From Candidatus Obscuribacterales bacterium (GTDB lineage Bacteria > Cyanobacteriota > Vampirovibrionia > Obscuribacterales > Obscuribacteraceae), in NCBI GenBank assembly GCA_019637435.1, contig JAHBVO010000003.1, positions 744,001-808,000 of the forward strand: a stretch of DNA of 64,000 nucleotides, in the 5' to 3' direction. Shown here in pieces: positions 7,718 to 15,667 of this stretch. A program made the position numbers and the translations under genes. The stretch's first letter is position 1; the number at the start of each line of letters is the position of its first letter. The notes beneath the pieces were generated by a model. That model did no database searches and had not been told where the DNA came from. It saw only the letters and a list, made by a program, of their open reading frames with translations.

Positions 7718-8751
7718 CATCGAGCGCTGAAAAGTCGGATCAGAAGCTGGAATTCGTGAGTGATCAGAAGGTTGGACCCGTACTGATCATTGGCGGAATG
7801 CATAGATCGGGAACATCATTTGTTGCCTCAATGCTCAAGGAAGCTGGTCTGCACGTCGGCGAAAGGCTGAGCCCAGGCGAGGAAGGAAACACCAAGGGCT
7901 TCTTCGAGAATACCGATTTTGTTCATCTGCACGCGCGCATTCTCAAGCACTTTGGTTTTAACGCCTGGAGTCTTGAGAGTTTTCAAACACTGCCGGATGA
8001 GCAGTTGAAGCAGGTTCACGAGGCTGTGAAGGCAAACGCGCAGCCCGGACCGTGGGGTTGGAAGGATCCGAGAACAACTTTGTTTCTGGAATTTTGGTTG
8101 AAAGTTTTTCCTGATGCGAAATTCTTATTCGTTTACCGTGCTCCGTGGGAAGTAGTCGATTCGCTCTTCCGCCGAGGAGATCAAACTTTTCAAGACGACC
8201 CGGTTTTGGCGCTGAAGGTCTGGGATCACTACAACCGTCTTTCTCTCGATTTCTACAATGCTCACCCAGAGCGCTGTTTGCTCGCGCATGTCGACGCCGT
8301 AACCGATGATCCGGCGCCGCTTGTTTCGGCTTTAAACGAGCGTTTCGGTTTGTCGCTGAAAGTTCCTCACTCGACTTTTGATGAATCGATGCTCGTCAGG
8401 GATAAGAAGAAGTCCGGCAGACCAGCTTTGATTCGTGCCTGTTTCCCCGAGACGTATAAACTATGGTTGGCGCTGGAAGAACAGGCGGACTTGAAACGAA
8501 AGGGTGTTCAACAAGACGCCGTGTCCGTGACCGTTCCTACAGAAACTTCGCCTGAGTTTGCCGAGCAAGTTTTCAGCGACTGGATGGAAATGCGCAAAGC
8601 TCAGCTCGAAGTTAAACGCATGAACAAGACACTGGAAGCCGTTCGCAAAGATCTGGAACAGTCGAACGAGCACATCAACTGGATCGAGCAAAGCAGGGTC
8701 TGGAAAATTCGAGGTAAGCTCAACGCAATTCGTGAGCTGCTGTCGAAGTAG
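7714..8751 (+). CDS. Sulfotransferase with C-terminal coiled coil (paralog C)
   Basis: A 345-residue close paralog of the gene at 2336-3328. It has GGMHRSGTS at about residue 28 (5'-phosphosulfate loop), WGWKDPRTTLFLEFW, VYRAPWEVVDSLFRRGD (3'-phosphate motif) and a C-terminal coiled coil from about residue 275 ending SRVWKIRGKLNAIREL. The N-terminal 20 residues are polar. The start ATG overlaps the TGA of the methyltransferase, a strong sign of joint translation. A 6-base hairpin (CCGTTC/GAACGG, 8760-8776) lies just after its stop; it has no T-tract and so does not look like a terminator. The coiled coil could give an oligomer or bind the membrane export complex. Acceptor unknown, family firm. 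Confidence 0.9.
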   Translation: MTSSAEKSDQKLEFVSDQKVGPVLIIGGMHRSGTSFVASMLKEAGLHVGERLSPGEEGNTKGFFENTDFVHLHARILKHFGFNAWSLESFQTLPDEQLKQVHEAVKANAQPGPWGWKDPRTTLFLEFWLKVFPDAKFLFVYRAPWEVVDSLFRRGDQTFQDDPVLALKVWDHYNRLSLDFYNAHPERCLLAHVDAVTDDPAPLVSALNERFGLSLKVPHSTFDESMLVRDKKKSGRPALIRACFPETYKLWLALEEQADLKRKGVQQDAVSVTVPTETSPEFAEQVFSDWMEMRKAQLEVKRMNKTLEAVRKDLEQSNEHINWIEQSRVWKIRGKLNAIRELLSK

Positions 8752-8826
8752 AGTCCATGCCGTTCTTGATGAACGGGATCGTGGAGCAGCAAAAGGTTAG
8801 ACACGTTCGAAAAGGCAAATCAACCG

Positions 8827-10299
8827 ATGAGCAACGAAGATGTACGCGTAATATGTTTCTACCTGCCGCAGTTTCATCCGATTCCGGAAAACGACGCGGC
8901 GTGGGGCAAAGGCTATACTGAGTGGCGACGAGTTGTTCAGGCTCGCCCGCATTTTGCCGACCATTATCAACCTAGAATTTCAGCCGATTTAGGATTCTAC
9001 GATCTTCGTTTAGAAGAAACGCAAATCGCTCAAGCGGAGCTGGCTAAACAGTACGGTGTCGCAGGTTTCTGTTACTACTATTTCTCGCTTGGTGGCGGTC
9101 GGAAACTGTTGGAGCGCCCTATCAATCAGATGTTCGCTAATAAGAAACCTGATTATCCATTTTGCGTGGCATGGGCCAACCACCACTGGCGCGCCAATTG
9201 GATCGGTAGCGCCGAGGCGATCGCGATGCAAACTTATTCGGAAGAAGATGCTCGCGATTTGATTGATGATTTAATTCCGATGTTTAAAGACGACCGATAC
9301 ATCAAGGTCGATGGCAAGCCGCTGTTTGTCGTTTACGACACTCGTGCGCTGCCCGACCCGCTCAAGTACTCCGAGATTTATCGTTCTCGCGCGAAGGCTG
9401 CCGGTCTCGATGACCTGTACTTATGCCGCATGGAGAAGGAAGCTGTTCTCGATCCGAAATCTATCGGCTTCGATGCTTCGATCGAGTTTCCTCCGAGTGG
9501 CGTTCGCTCTGTCACTCTTGATGTGGAGCCACTCGATCCAACTAGCGGTTTCAAGGGACGCGTTAATGACTACGAGCAAACTGCTTTCTATGCAATCAAT
9601 CGTGCGGACATCGGTTTTGACCTGATTCGCGGCGTGATGCCGTCGTGGGATAACACCGCGCGTCGCCCCGCCGATGATGCCACCATATTTCACAACGCTT
9701 CGCCGGAAGCCTACGAAAGCTGGCTTGCAGAGGCTGTTGACTGGACTAAGAAAAATCGCAAGGGCGAGGAGCGCCTTGTGTTTGTTAACGCATGGAACGA
9801 GTGGGGAGAGTCTGCGTATTTGGAACCAGACCTCCGGCACGGGCATAAATACTTGGAAGCGACGCAACGGGTTCTAAAAGGACAGAGTGGAGATCGTTTT
9901 AAATCGATCAGCAACGCGTCCTATGAGTTAAATAAGACAGAACTAAGACACTCGTCCGGCAAAACATTACAGCCTTCTAAGAAAATTGTCGGTTCAATAG
10001 ATCAGATTGAAAAACGTGACGACAAAATCTGTATCTCCGGCTGGGGATGTGACCAGGAAGCTGCCAGTGAGCCTTTACACGTTTTGATATTTGAAGATTC
10101 AAAACCGATTACGGTCGATCGAACATTTGTATATCGTCCCGATGTGGCCAAGTCGGTTGCGCCGGGCGCCACCAGAGCGGGTTTCTACGTCGAGTTCAAG
10201 CTTTCCATGCTGTCGCGCCCAGACTGCGCCAATCTTAAAGTGGTTTTGGTTTCGCCTCCTGGGAAGTTCGCGCTGCTGCCTGTTCCGGCGAAGGTCTAA
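8827..10299 (+). CDS. WbsX-type glycoside-hydrolase-99-like protein with extra C-terminal domain
   Basis: A 490-residue protein. Residues 1-350 match the WbsX/GH99-like TIM barrel: VICFYLPQFHPIPEND at the start, WGKGYTEWRRVVQARP, PFCVAWANHHWRANW, and VFVNAWNEWGESAYLEPD near residue 325. Such proteins sit in O-antigen and exopolysaccharide loci; they act on or shape the glycan, and the biochemical role of most is not established. After a linker, residues 400-490 form a beta-sandwich-like module with GSIDQIEKRDDKICISGWG and RPDVAKSVAPGATRAGF. Modules of this 'GW' pattern are often appended to bacterial glycosyltransferases. It follows sulfotransferase C by 75 bases and precedes the ABC exporter, so it belongs to the export locus. 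There is no signal peptide. Confidence 0.85.
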   Translation: MSNEDVRVICFYLPQFHPIPENDAAWGKGYTEWRRVVQARPHFADHYQPRISADLGFYDLRLEETQIAQAELAKQYGVAGFCYYYFSLGGGRKLLERPINQMFANKKPDYPFCVAWANHHWRANWIGSAEAIAMQTYSEEDARDLIDDLIPMFKDDRYIKVDGKPLFVVYDTRALPDPLKYSEIYRSRAKAAGLDDLYLCRMEKEAVLDPKSIGFDASIEFPPSGVRSVTLDVEPLDPTSGFKGRVNDYEQTAFYAINRADIGFDLIRGVMPSWDNTARRPADDATIFHNASPEAYESWLAEAVDWTKKNRKGEERLVFVNAWNEWGESAYLEPDLRHGHKYLEATQRVLKGQSGDRFKSISNASYELNKTELRHSSGKTLQPSKKIVGSIDQIEKRDDKICISGWGCDQEAASEPLHVLIFEDSKPITVDRTFVYRPDVAKSVAPGATRAGFYVEFKLSMLSRPDCANLKVVLVSPPGKFALLPVPAKV

Positions 10300-10400
10300 A
10301 TGTTGTTAATTGTTGAGCCCGTCGTACTTTGCACTATTTTCATGCAGTGCCCCGGGCGTGCGTGATAGCATCTTGGAATCTCGAGGACCTTGTCTCACTT

Positions 10401-11294
10401 ATGTTAGAACTGGCAACACCTGATACCCAAAATAGCGAAAAGCTCGCGCCACCACCTGAGGTGCGCGAAGTAAGAGAAACCGTTGCAGAGCGCGGAAGCA
10501 CTCTCAAAGGTTTTCTGAACCTGTGGAACCACCGCCACCTGGTGGCGCTCATGGTGCAACGCGATTTCCAGGGACGCTACAAAGGCTCCTTGCTGGGCGC
10601 ATTGTGGCCGCTGCTCAATCCGGCTGGACACATGGTCATCTATACGTTCTTGTTCAGCGTAGTGCTGCAAGTTCGTTTCAACACCAATGGTGGCACCGGT
10701 GATTTCGCTCTGTACTTGATGTCCGGCTTCCTGCCGTGGACCGCGATGTCGGAAGCGGTTTCGCATGCGACGACCAAAATTTTGGAACTTCCAAACTTGG
10801 TCAAACGTTGCGTGTTCCCGCTTGAGACCTTACCGTTAATCGTTGCTATCTCAAGTTTCCTCACTGGTGCGATCGCAGTCGCATTGCTAATCGTGTTCGC
10901 GGCATTCCGCCAGGGTGGAATTTCCGGCACTGTTTGTTTGATTCCATTGATTCTAGTCCCGCACTTCTTATTCACCTGCGGTCTTTCGTGGCTGTTCGCC
11001 AGTCTTGGCGTGTTCGTTCGTGACTGCCGTCACTTCATCTCGCTCGGACTTTCCGCGTGGATGTACATGACGCCTATCCTGTACCCGCCAGAGCGCATGC
11101 CGGAGCACCTCAAGTTTCTTCTGTACCTCAATCCGATGGCCGGCATCATCACCGATTACCGCCACGTGATCCTCGAAAACAAAATGCCAAACTGGGAGTG
11201 GTACGGCATCTACACCGCGCTTTCTGTGGTGGTTTGCTATCTCGGTTTCAGCTTCTTCTACAAGACAAAACACGGCTTCGCGGATATCGTCTAA
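10401..11294 (+). CDS. wzm: ABC transporter permease for polysaccharide export
   Basis: A 297-residue integral membrane protein with the ABC-2 permease layout. A cytoplasmic N-terminus ends in HLVALMVQRDFQGRYKGSLLGALWPLLNPAGHMVIYTFLFSVV, the typical 'R-D-.-.-.-R-Y' entry before the first membrane span. Five further hydrophobic segments follow, with the final WMYMTPILYPPERMP and LYLNPMAGIITDYRHVILE blocks that mark Wzm/KpsM/TagG proteins. I start it at the ATG at 10401 rather than the TTG at 10329. Its stop overlaps the ATG of wzt (TAATG), so the two subunits are made together. It would export undecaprenol-linked glycan across the inner membrane. Confidence 0.92.
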   Translation: MLELATPDTQNSEKLAPPPEVREVRETVAERGSTLKGFLNLWNHRHLVALMVQRDFQGRYKGSLLGALWPLLNPAGHMVIYTFLFSVVLQVRFNTNGGTGDFALYLMSGFLPWTAMSEAVSHATTKILELPNLVKRCVFPLETLPLIVAISSFLTGAIAVALLIVFAAFRQGGISGTVCLIPLILVPHFLFTCGLSWLFASLGVFVRDCRHFISLGLSAWMYMTPILYPPERMPEHLKFLLYLNPMAGIITDYRHVILENKMPNWEWYGIYTALSVVVCYLGFSFFYKTKHGFADIV

Positions 11295-12076
11295 TGAGCA
11301 GAGAATTTTTCCCAATTGAACTCGAGAACATCTCGAAGAGATACAACATCTACGATCGGCCGATCGACCGATTGAAAGAATTTGTGCAACGCAATAAGAG
11401 CTACCACAGAGAATTCTGGGCGCTGAAAAACATCAATTTTCAGTTCAAGCAAGAAACAACAGTGTTGCTTGGAAGAAACGGAAGCGGTAAGTCCACGCTT
11501 CTTCGCGTGATTGCTAACGTTCTACAACCCACCAGCGGCAAGGTTACATGCCGGGGTCGTGTCACCGCGATTCTCGAACTTGGTGCCGGCTTCCAGCCAG
11601 AGTATACGGGCCGCGAAAACGCCCTGCTTAACGGGATGTTGCTTGGTATCGAGAAAAAAGAAATGCTCGGGCTGCTCGATGAAATAGCTGAATTCGCTGA
11701 GATTGGCGAATTCTTCGATCAACCAATTTCAACTTATTCAAGCGGTATGGTCGTGAGACTTGCCTTCGCTTGCGCTACCAACGTCGATCCCGACATTCTC
11801 ATTGTTGACGAAGCATTGGCTGTCGGCGACATTCGTTTCGAAAAGAAATGCCGTAGAAGAATGGAAAACCTTCGCGCTGCTGGGAAGACGATTCTGTTTG
11901 TTTCGCACAACATGGGCATGGTCAAATACTTCTGCGATACCGCGGTATTGTTGAATAACGGTGAGATCGTGGCTACTGGTCCGGTTCTCGATATCGTTCC
12001 GCAATACGAAGAAATCATGGAATCGGAAGAAGGTTTCGGCGCGAAACGCGCGTTTGAAGTGCCTAGTTTGGTTTAG
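11294..12076 (+). CDS. wzt: ABC transporter ATP-binding protein for polysaccharide export, short form
   Basis: A 260-residue nucleotide-binding subunit: Walker A GRNGSGKST near residue 58, signature YSSGMVVRLAFA, Walker B ILIVDEALAVGD and H-loop VSHNM. The pattern SKRYNIYDRP...FWALKNINFQF is typical of the O-antigen/teichoic acid exporters. It stops at about 260 residues, so it lacks the C-terminal carbohydrate-binding domain that lets some Wzt proteins (E. coli O8/O9a) recognise a capped chain end. It therefore resembles short KpsT/TagH-like or galactan-type Wzt proteins, in which export does not need the cap. Start by overlap with wzm. This is the last gene of the rightward glycan operon. 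Confidence 0.92.
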   Translation: MSREFFPIELENISKRYNIYDRPIDRLKEFVQRNKSYHREFWALKNINFQFKQETTVLLGRNGSGKSTLLRVIANVLQPTSGKVTCRGRVTAILELGAGFQPEYTGRENALLNGMLLGIEKKEMLGLLDEIAEFAEIGEFFDQPISTYSSGMVVRLAFACATNVDPDILIVDEALAVGDIRFEKKCRRRMENLRAAGKTILFVSHNMGMVKYFCDTAVLLNNGEIVATGPVLDIVPQYEEIMESEEGFGAKRAFEVPSLV

Positions 12077-12125
12077 AGTGGCTCCACAAAGCCATTAAGA
12101 CAGACGAAACTGATCTGAACTTAGG

Positions 12126-12347
12126 TCAACTTTGCGGCTTCGCAGAGCGATAGGCTCGCATTCGTTGCTCGTCATCGGCGTGCCACGGGCGTTTTGCTGG
12201 TTTGCCTGACGCCTTGGCCATTGACTGATTCACCATCTGTAGGCGAACCAAATCGACGAGTTTCTTGTCAAACGACTCATTAGCTCGTTTCTTGCGAAAC
12301 TTGGCTTTAGCGCTAATAATTTTTGGGCTTATCTCGTCACTCATCAT
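12126..12347 (-). CDS. Small protein partnered with a nucleotidyltransferase
   Basis: A 73-residue basic protein (MMSDEISPKIISAKAKFRKK at the start). It overlaps the end of the upstream nucleotidyltransferase gene by 11 bases, so it is translated with it. The middle KKLVDLVRLQMVNQSM reads as a helix, and the C-terminus is rich in K, R and A. It resembles small partners of AbiEii-type or MNT-type nucleotidyltransferases, but I cannot assign a named family. A toxin-antitoxin pair is a reasonable guess; which partner would be toxic is not evident. Start Met1 or Met2 cannot be separated. Confidence 0.6.
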   Translation of the reverse strand: MMSDEISPKIISAKAKFRKKRANESFDKKLVDLVRLQMVNQSMAKASGKPAKRPWHADDEQRMRAYRSAKPQS

Positions 12348-12879
12348 CTAGCTTCCGTTTCCATGCTTTAAGCAAACCATGTTTTTCGAGAATTGCAAAC
12401 AGTTTCTTCTCATCAGGTTCTGCAGCTTCAAGCGTTGAGGCGATATGCAACCAGTCTTTGCTGCGCCCCGCCTCGGCTTTCACAGCCAGGGCGTACTCAA
12501 AGTCGAAAACGTGAAACGGAACCCCCTCAACTTCAATTTGTAAGGCGTGCTCCAGTGCTTCGGTAACTATTCCGTGACCTTGACCAAGATGTACTTCTAC
12601 ACCCTCAATAGAGGCCCCTAGTTCTGTTGTTGCATAGCCCAATTCATTGAGTCTCTCCAAGATTGGAGCAGTTGTTTGAATTAGACCTTGTCCCTCAAAG
12701 TAGCAGAAGACATCGAGGTCATCGGTCAGTAACATTTGACCATGAAATCCGAGGGCTATTGAGCCACCTATGGTGGGCTTCTTGATGATGCCCTCGGTCT
12801 CCAACTGATTGATGATGCGGAGCGCTGGAGCCAATACTGGCAGGTCGTCTACGGAATGTTTGTGAGGTTCGGGGTCCAT
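12337..12879 (-). CDS. Nucleotidyltransferase-fold protein
   Basis: A 180-residue protein with the minimal nucleotidyltransferase signature: IGGSIALGFHG (GGS at about residues 38-40) followed by TDDLDVFCYFEG, which supplies two of the acidic metal-binding residues, and a third candidate in VEVHLGQG. The C-terminal half, with FHVFDFEYALAVKAEAGRSKDWLHI, is the helical region typical of the AbiEii/DUF6036 type. It precedes and overlaps the small basic protein and is on the strand opposite wzt. Such pairs act in toxin-antitoxin or phage-defence systems in other bacteria; function here is untested. Upstream, 12880-13117 is a spacer with no gene seen. Confidence 0.75.
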   Translation of the reverse strand: MDPEPHKHSVDDLPVLAPALRIINQLETEGIIKKPTIGGSIALGFHGQMLLTDDLDVFCYFEGQGLIQTTAPILERLNELGYATTELGASIEGVEVHLGQGHGIVTEALEHALQIEVEGVPFHVFDFEYALAVKAEAGRSKDWLHIASTLEAAEPDEKKLFAILEKHGLLKAWKRKLDDE

Positions 12880-13117
12880 TTTCCGAATTTCAGTTCGCTC
12901 TGACTAAAGGATACTCTAGCATTGCTGTCTAATGTTCATCTTAGCTGGAAAATAGCGGTAATTGTCTGGAAATTTCCGAAACAGCTTTTCGGTTGGAACT
13001 TTACCAATTGTGGTCCTTGCTATCTGTCGGGGCCACTAGCCGTTCAACCTCTTGCTCAGAAGTGTTAATTCGTTCTTCGCTGATAAGACTTCCCATCCGA
13101 TCCAAGGGGCGAGACGT

Positions 13118-13831
13118 CTACTTTATTAGCGGCTTCTTGAAACTGTAGTCCAGAAGCGAAGATTCGCTCTCCAGCGGTCCGGACTTTGCGGCGGTTTTAA
13201 CCAAGCCTATCCAGGGAGCGTACCAGTAGGTCATGTTGATTGGCTGTCCGCCTTGCGTTCCAGTGACCGAGACTTTCATCGCTGAAAACTTTCCGGCTGG
13301 AGTAACGACCTCTTCCGGACCTGAAACGGCTGATGTATTGTCAATCTCGACGCCCATGTTGCCTTTGCCTTTGAAAGGCCAGGTATCGTCTTTCTTCGGT
13401 GGATTGGTCAGCAGCACGCGTTCCGGATCGTACTGAACCAGCATGGTCGCCTCGTCCCCGAATTGCTCTTTGAACCAAACGACCTTGCCTTTTTGTTTGA
13501 TGTACCACTCGTGAATGGTCTTCGTCATCGACGGGCTCGTCGTGTCAATCTTCCAGTGGACGGATTGATCTGGCTGTTTCTCTTCGGCAACGACTTGCAG
13601 TTTGAAATCGTCGGGTTTCTTTTCGATTGGGTTGCCGTTCAGTTTGTAAGTCGTGTAGGTGTACTTCCACCACCAATCGATTTTGTTTCCTTTTGCGTCG
13701 TAGAGGCGAACTGGAAAGTAGTCCGGCGGTGGCGGTTCTTTCTTCGGCGCTGCTTTGGTCGCGGCGTCCGCGGCGCCGAGAGTTGAGAGAAGGGCTAGTG
13801 TACCGACTGAAAGGAGAAGGTTTTTGATCAT
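13118..13831 (-). CDS. Secreted protein of unknown function
   Basis: A 237-residue exported protein: signal peptide MIKNLLLSVGTLALLSTL, cleavage near GAADA|AT, then a proline/lysine-rich linker and a globular domain. The ending PINMTYWYAPWIGLVKTAA and the phrase EEVVTPAGKFSAMKVSVTG are the style of DUF3108-like periplasmic beta-proteins (WYAPGVGLVK ending), which bind hydrophobic or unknown ligands. The start is backed by AGGTGG at about seven bases before the ATG. On its 5' side is a possible RNA pseudoknot (13873-13949), about 40-120 bases upstream on its strand. No link to the glycan genes is evident. Confidence 0.75.
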   Translation of the reverse strand: MIKNLLLSVGTLALLSTLGAADAATKAAPKKEPPPPDYFPVRLYDAKGNKIDWWWKYTYTTYKLNGNPIEKKPDDFKLQVVAEEKQPDQSVHWKIDTTSPSMTKTIHEWYIKQKGKVVWFKEQFGDEATMLVQYDPERVLLTNPPKKDDTWPFKGKGNMGVEIDNTSAVSGPEEVVTPAGKFSAMKVSVTGTQGGQPINMTYWYAPWIGLVKTAAKSGPLESESSLLDYSFKKPLIK

Positions 13832-13872
13832 TACGATGCCACCTGAATTGAAAACACCGGATGTAATTTTAG

Positions 13873-13949
13873 AGCTTGGCGAAACAGGATGACCAGCGGA
13901 GGAGATTAATAAACGCTCCGCGTTAAAAAGGGAGCCAAGCTGAGCGTTT
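13873..13949. other. Paired 8-base inverted repeats that could form a pseudoknot
   Basis: Stem A pairs 13873-13880 (AGCTTGGC) with 13934-13941 (GCCAAGCT). Stem B pairs 13911-13918 (AAACGCTC) with 13942-13949 (GAGCGTTT). Both are perfect, stem B's left arm lies in the loop of stem A, and the right arms are directly adjacent, the layout of an H-type pseudoknot. It lies between two divergent genes, so it may act in the leader of either. Confidence 0.3.
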
Positions 13950-13982
13950 CATATGATGGCTTTTGAACGCTGAGGGTGTACG

Positions 13983-14237
13983 ATGAGGATGTGTAATTTA
14001 TGGTCAATTAGCATGAGTGATCTATCCAAGTTTAGAGGAAATCTGCGGCTGAGCTATCTAGAGTTTTTGGGGATGATTCCAATTATTGACTCTAAGTCTC
14101 CAAGTCGATCCGTCAACTCATGCGCACTACTGGACTCCGTTCATAGCAATGGTGACTTAGACGCTACCAGTAGTGAATTGGCGATAGAGTTTGACGATGC
14201 AATCAATGAAAGCGCGAACTTGCTTCTGAGTAGCTAA
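13983..14237 (+). CDS. Small hypothetical protein
   Basis: An 84-codon frame with GAGGG six bases before its ATG. The protein is polar and serine-rich, with an acidic end (SELAIEFDDAINESANLLLSS), no signal peptide and no membrane segment. An internal start at 14013 (MSDLSKFRG) is possible. It faces the ammonium transporter and is not recognisable. The ribosome binding site and the nearby structured leader are the only support, so it may be spurious. Confidence 0.35.
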   Translation: MRMCNLWSISMSDLSKFRGNLRLSYLEFLGMIPIIDSKSPSRSVNSCALLDSVHSNGDLDATSSELAIEFDDAINESANLLLSS

Positions 14238-14272
14238 AGCTTGCGAACAACATTGAAACTAAAACCTCGGAT

Positions 14273-15520
14273 TTAGCCATGACTTGCGATTGGAACGGCA
14301 GGTTCTAGAGGGGTTTCGTTGCCGTAATGGAAAGCGTCGAGACCAATTTGTTGCTCTTCTTCGGTCACAGTGAAGTGGAAGATTTTATCGACGACCTTCG
14401 CAATCACATAGGTGGAGACGAATGTGAAGGCTCCAACTGCCGCAACAGTCACCAACTGGGCGTAGAGAAGACTCCAGTTTCCATGAATCGCGCCGTCTAC
14501 ACCGGCCGGGTTCACTGATTTGCTGGCGAAAATTCCGGTGGCGACTGCGCCCCAGGCACCGCCCATACCGTGGCAGGCACCTACATCTAGAGGATCTTGT
14601 ATCTTCAGTTTTCCGGCCAGTTTAATTGACGAATAGGAAACAAACGCTCCTATTACACCAATGATTATCGAAGATGGGATGTCGACGAAGCCGCATGCCG
14701 GCGTGATTGCAATCAATCCAACGACGGCACCGGTTGCGGCGCCGACGGCTCCAGGTTCACCATCCATGGTGCTCAAAATCATCCAGGTCAAGGCGGCGGC
14801 CGCTGCGGCGAGGTTGGTGGTGACAAGTGCTTGAGCCGCGATGCCGTTTGCAGCAAGTGCGCTTCCACCATTGAAACCGAACCATCCGAACCAGAGTAAG
14901 ACGGCGCCAAATAGTGTGAGGGGAACGCTAACCGGCATGAATCGACCGTCTACGGCTCGCGGTTTCTTTCTCAGAGCTAAACAAATTGCCAGTGCCGCTA
15001 CGCCTGATGTGATGTGTACGACCGTCCCGCCTGCGAAGTCAATTGAACCAATCGCGCGCAACCAGCCGCCTTCGCCCCATACCCAGTGAGCTACCGGATC
15101 GTAAACGAGTGTAGTCCAAATCAAAGCAAAGACAATGAATGCGCTGAATCGAACCCGATCAACGAAAACTCCCGTTATAAGAGCCGGAGTGATGATCGCG
15201 AACTTCATCTGGAAAAGCATGAAGGCCAGGTGCGGAATGTTCGACGCATATGTGCCGGCTGCCTGTCCGACTCCGGATAACGCGAACCACTGCAGTCCGC
15301 CGATGAAGTGTCCGATGTCCGGACCGAATGACAATGAGTAACCGACGAGAACCCATTGAACAGTGACGACTAGTAAAGCTGCAAAACTCAGCATGATTGT
15401 CGACAGCAAGTTCTTGCGTTCGACCATGCCACCATAAAACAACCCGATCGCTGGCGTCATCAGCATCACCAGGGATGAGGAAACGAGTACCCAAGCCGTG
15501 TCGCCAGCGTTCAAATTCAT
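14273..15520 (-). CDS. amt: Ammonium transporter
   Basis: A 415-residue Amt/MEP/Rh channel that moves ammonium into the cell through a homotrimer. It has about 11 hydrophobic spans and the twin pore histidines, at about residue 169 (GTVVHITSG) and residue 317 (GACHGMGGAWG). The family opening GLFYGGMVERKN and the cytoplasmic tail DAFHYGNE are also present. I start at the ATG at 15520, six bases after GGAGA, rather than the GTG three bases upstream. The usual partner glnK (PII) is not adjacent, so regulation by a distant PII is likely. It lies between a secreted protein and a sulfotransferase, with no link to the glycan theme apparent. Confidence 0.95.
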   Translation of the reverse strand: MNLNAGDTAWVLVSSSLVMLMTPAIGLFYGGMVERKNLLSTIMLSFAALLVVTVQWVLVGYSLSFGPDIGHFIGGLQWFALSGVGQAAGTYASNIPHLAFMLFQMKFAIITPALITGVFVDRVRFSAFIVFALIWTTLVYDPVAHWVWGEGGWLRAIGSIDFAGGTVVHITSGVAALAICLALRKKPRAVDGRFMPVSVPLTLFGAVLLWFGWFGFNGGSALAANGIAAQALVTTNLAAAAAALTWMILSTMDGEPGAVGAATGAVVGLIAITPACGFVDIPSSIIIGVIGAFVSYSSIKLAGKLKIQDPLDVGACHGMGGAWGAVATGIFASKSVNPAGVDGAIHGNWSLLYAQLVTVAAVGAFTFVSTYVIAKVVDKIFHFTVTEEEQQIGLDAFHYGNETPLEPAVPIASHG

Positions 15521-15667
15521 CACGGTTCTCCAAAAAGGACAAAACCCCGGGACTGGAATGGTGTCCAGCCGGAGCTGTTTGCGGTTTGAAAGGATATTAG
15601 CAGCATCCCGGCCGCATGGGAATCAATTATTAAGGAAACCTTGCGGTGTGTGAATCAAACCATCTAT

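Noticed and set aside
8760..8776. Hairpin after sulfotransferase C as a terminator
   Set aside because: Six base pairs and no T-tract; the following gene is in the same direction and likely in the same operon.
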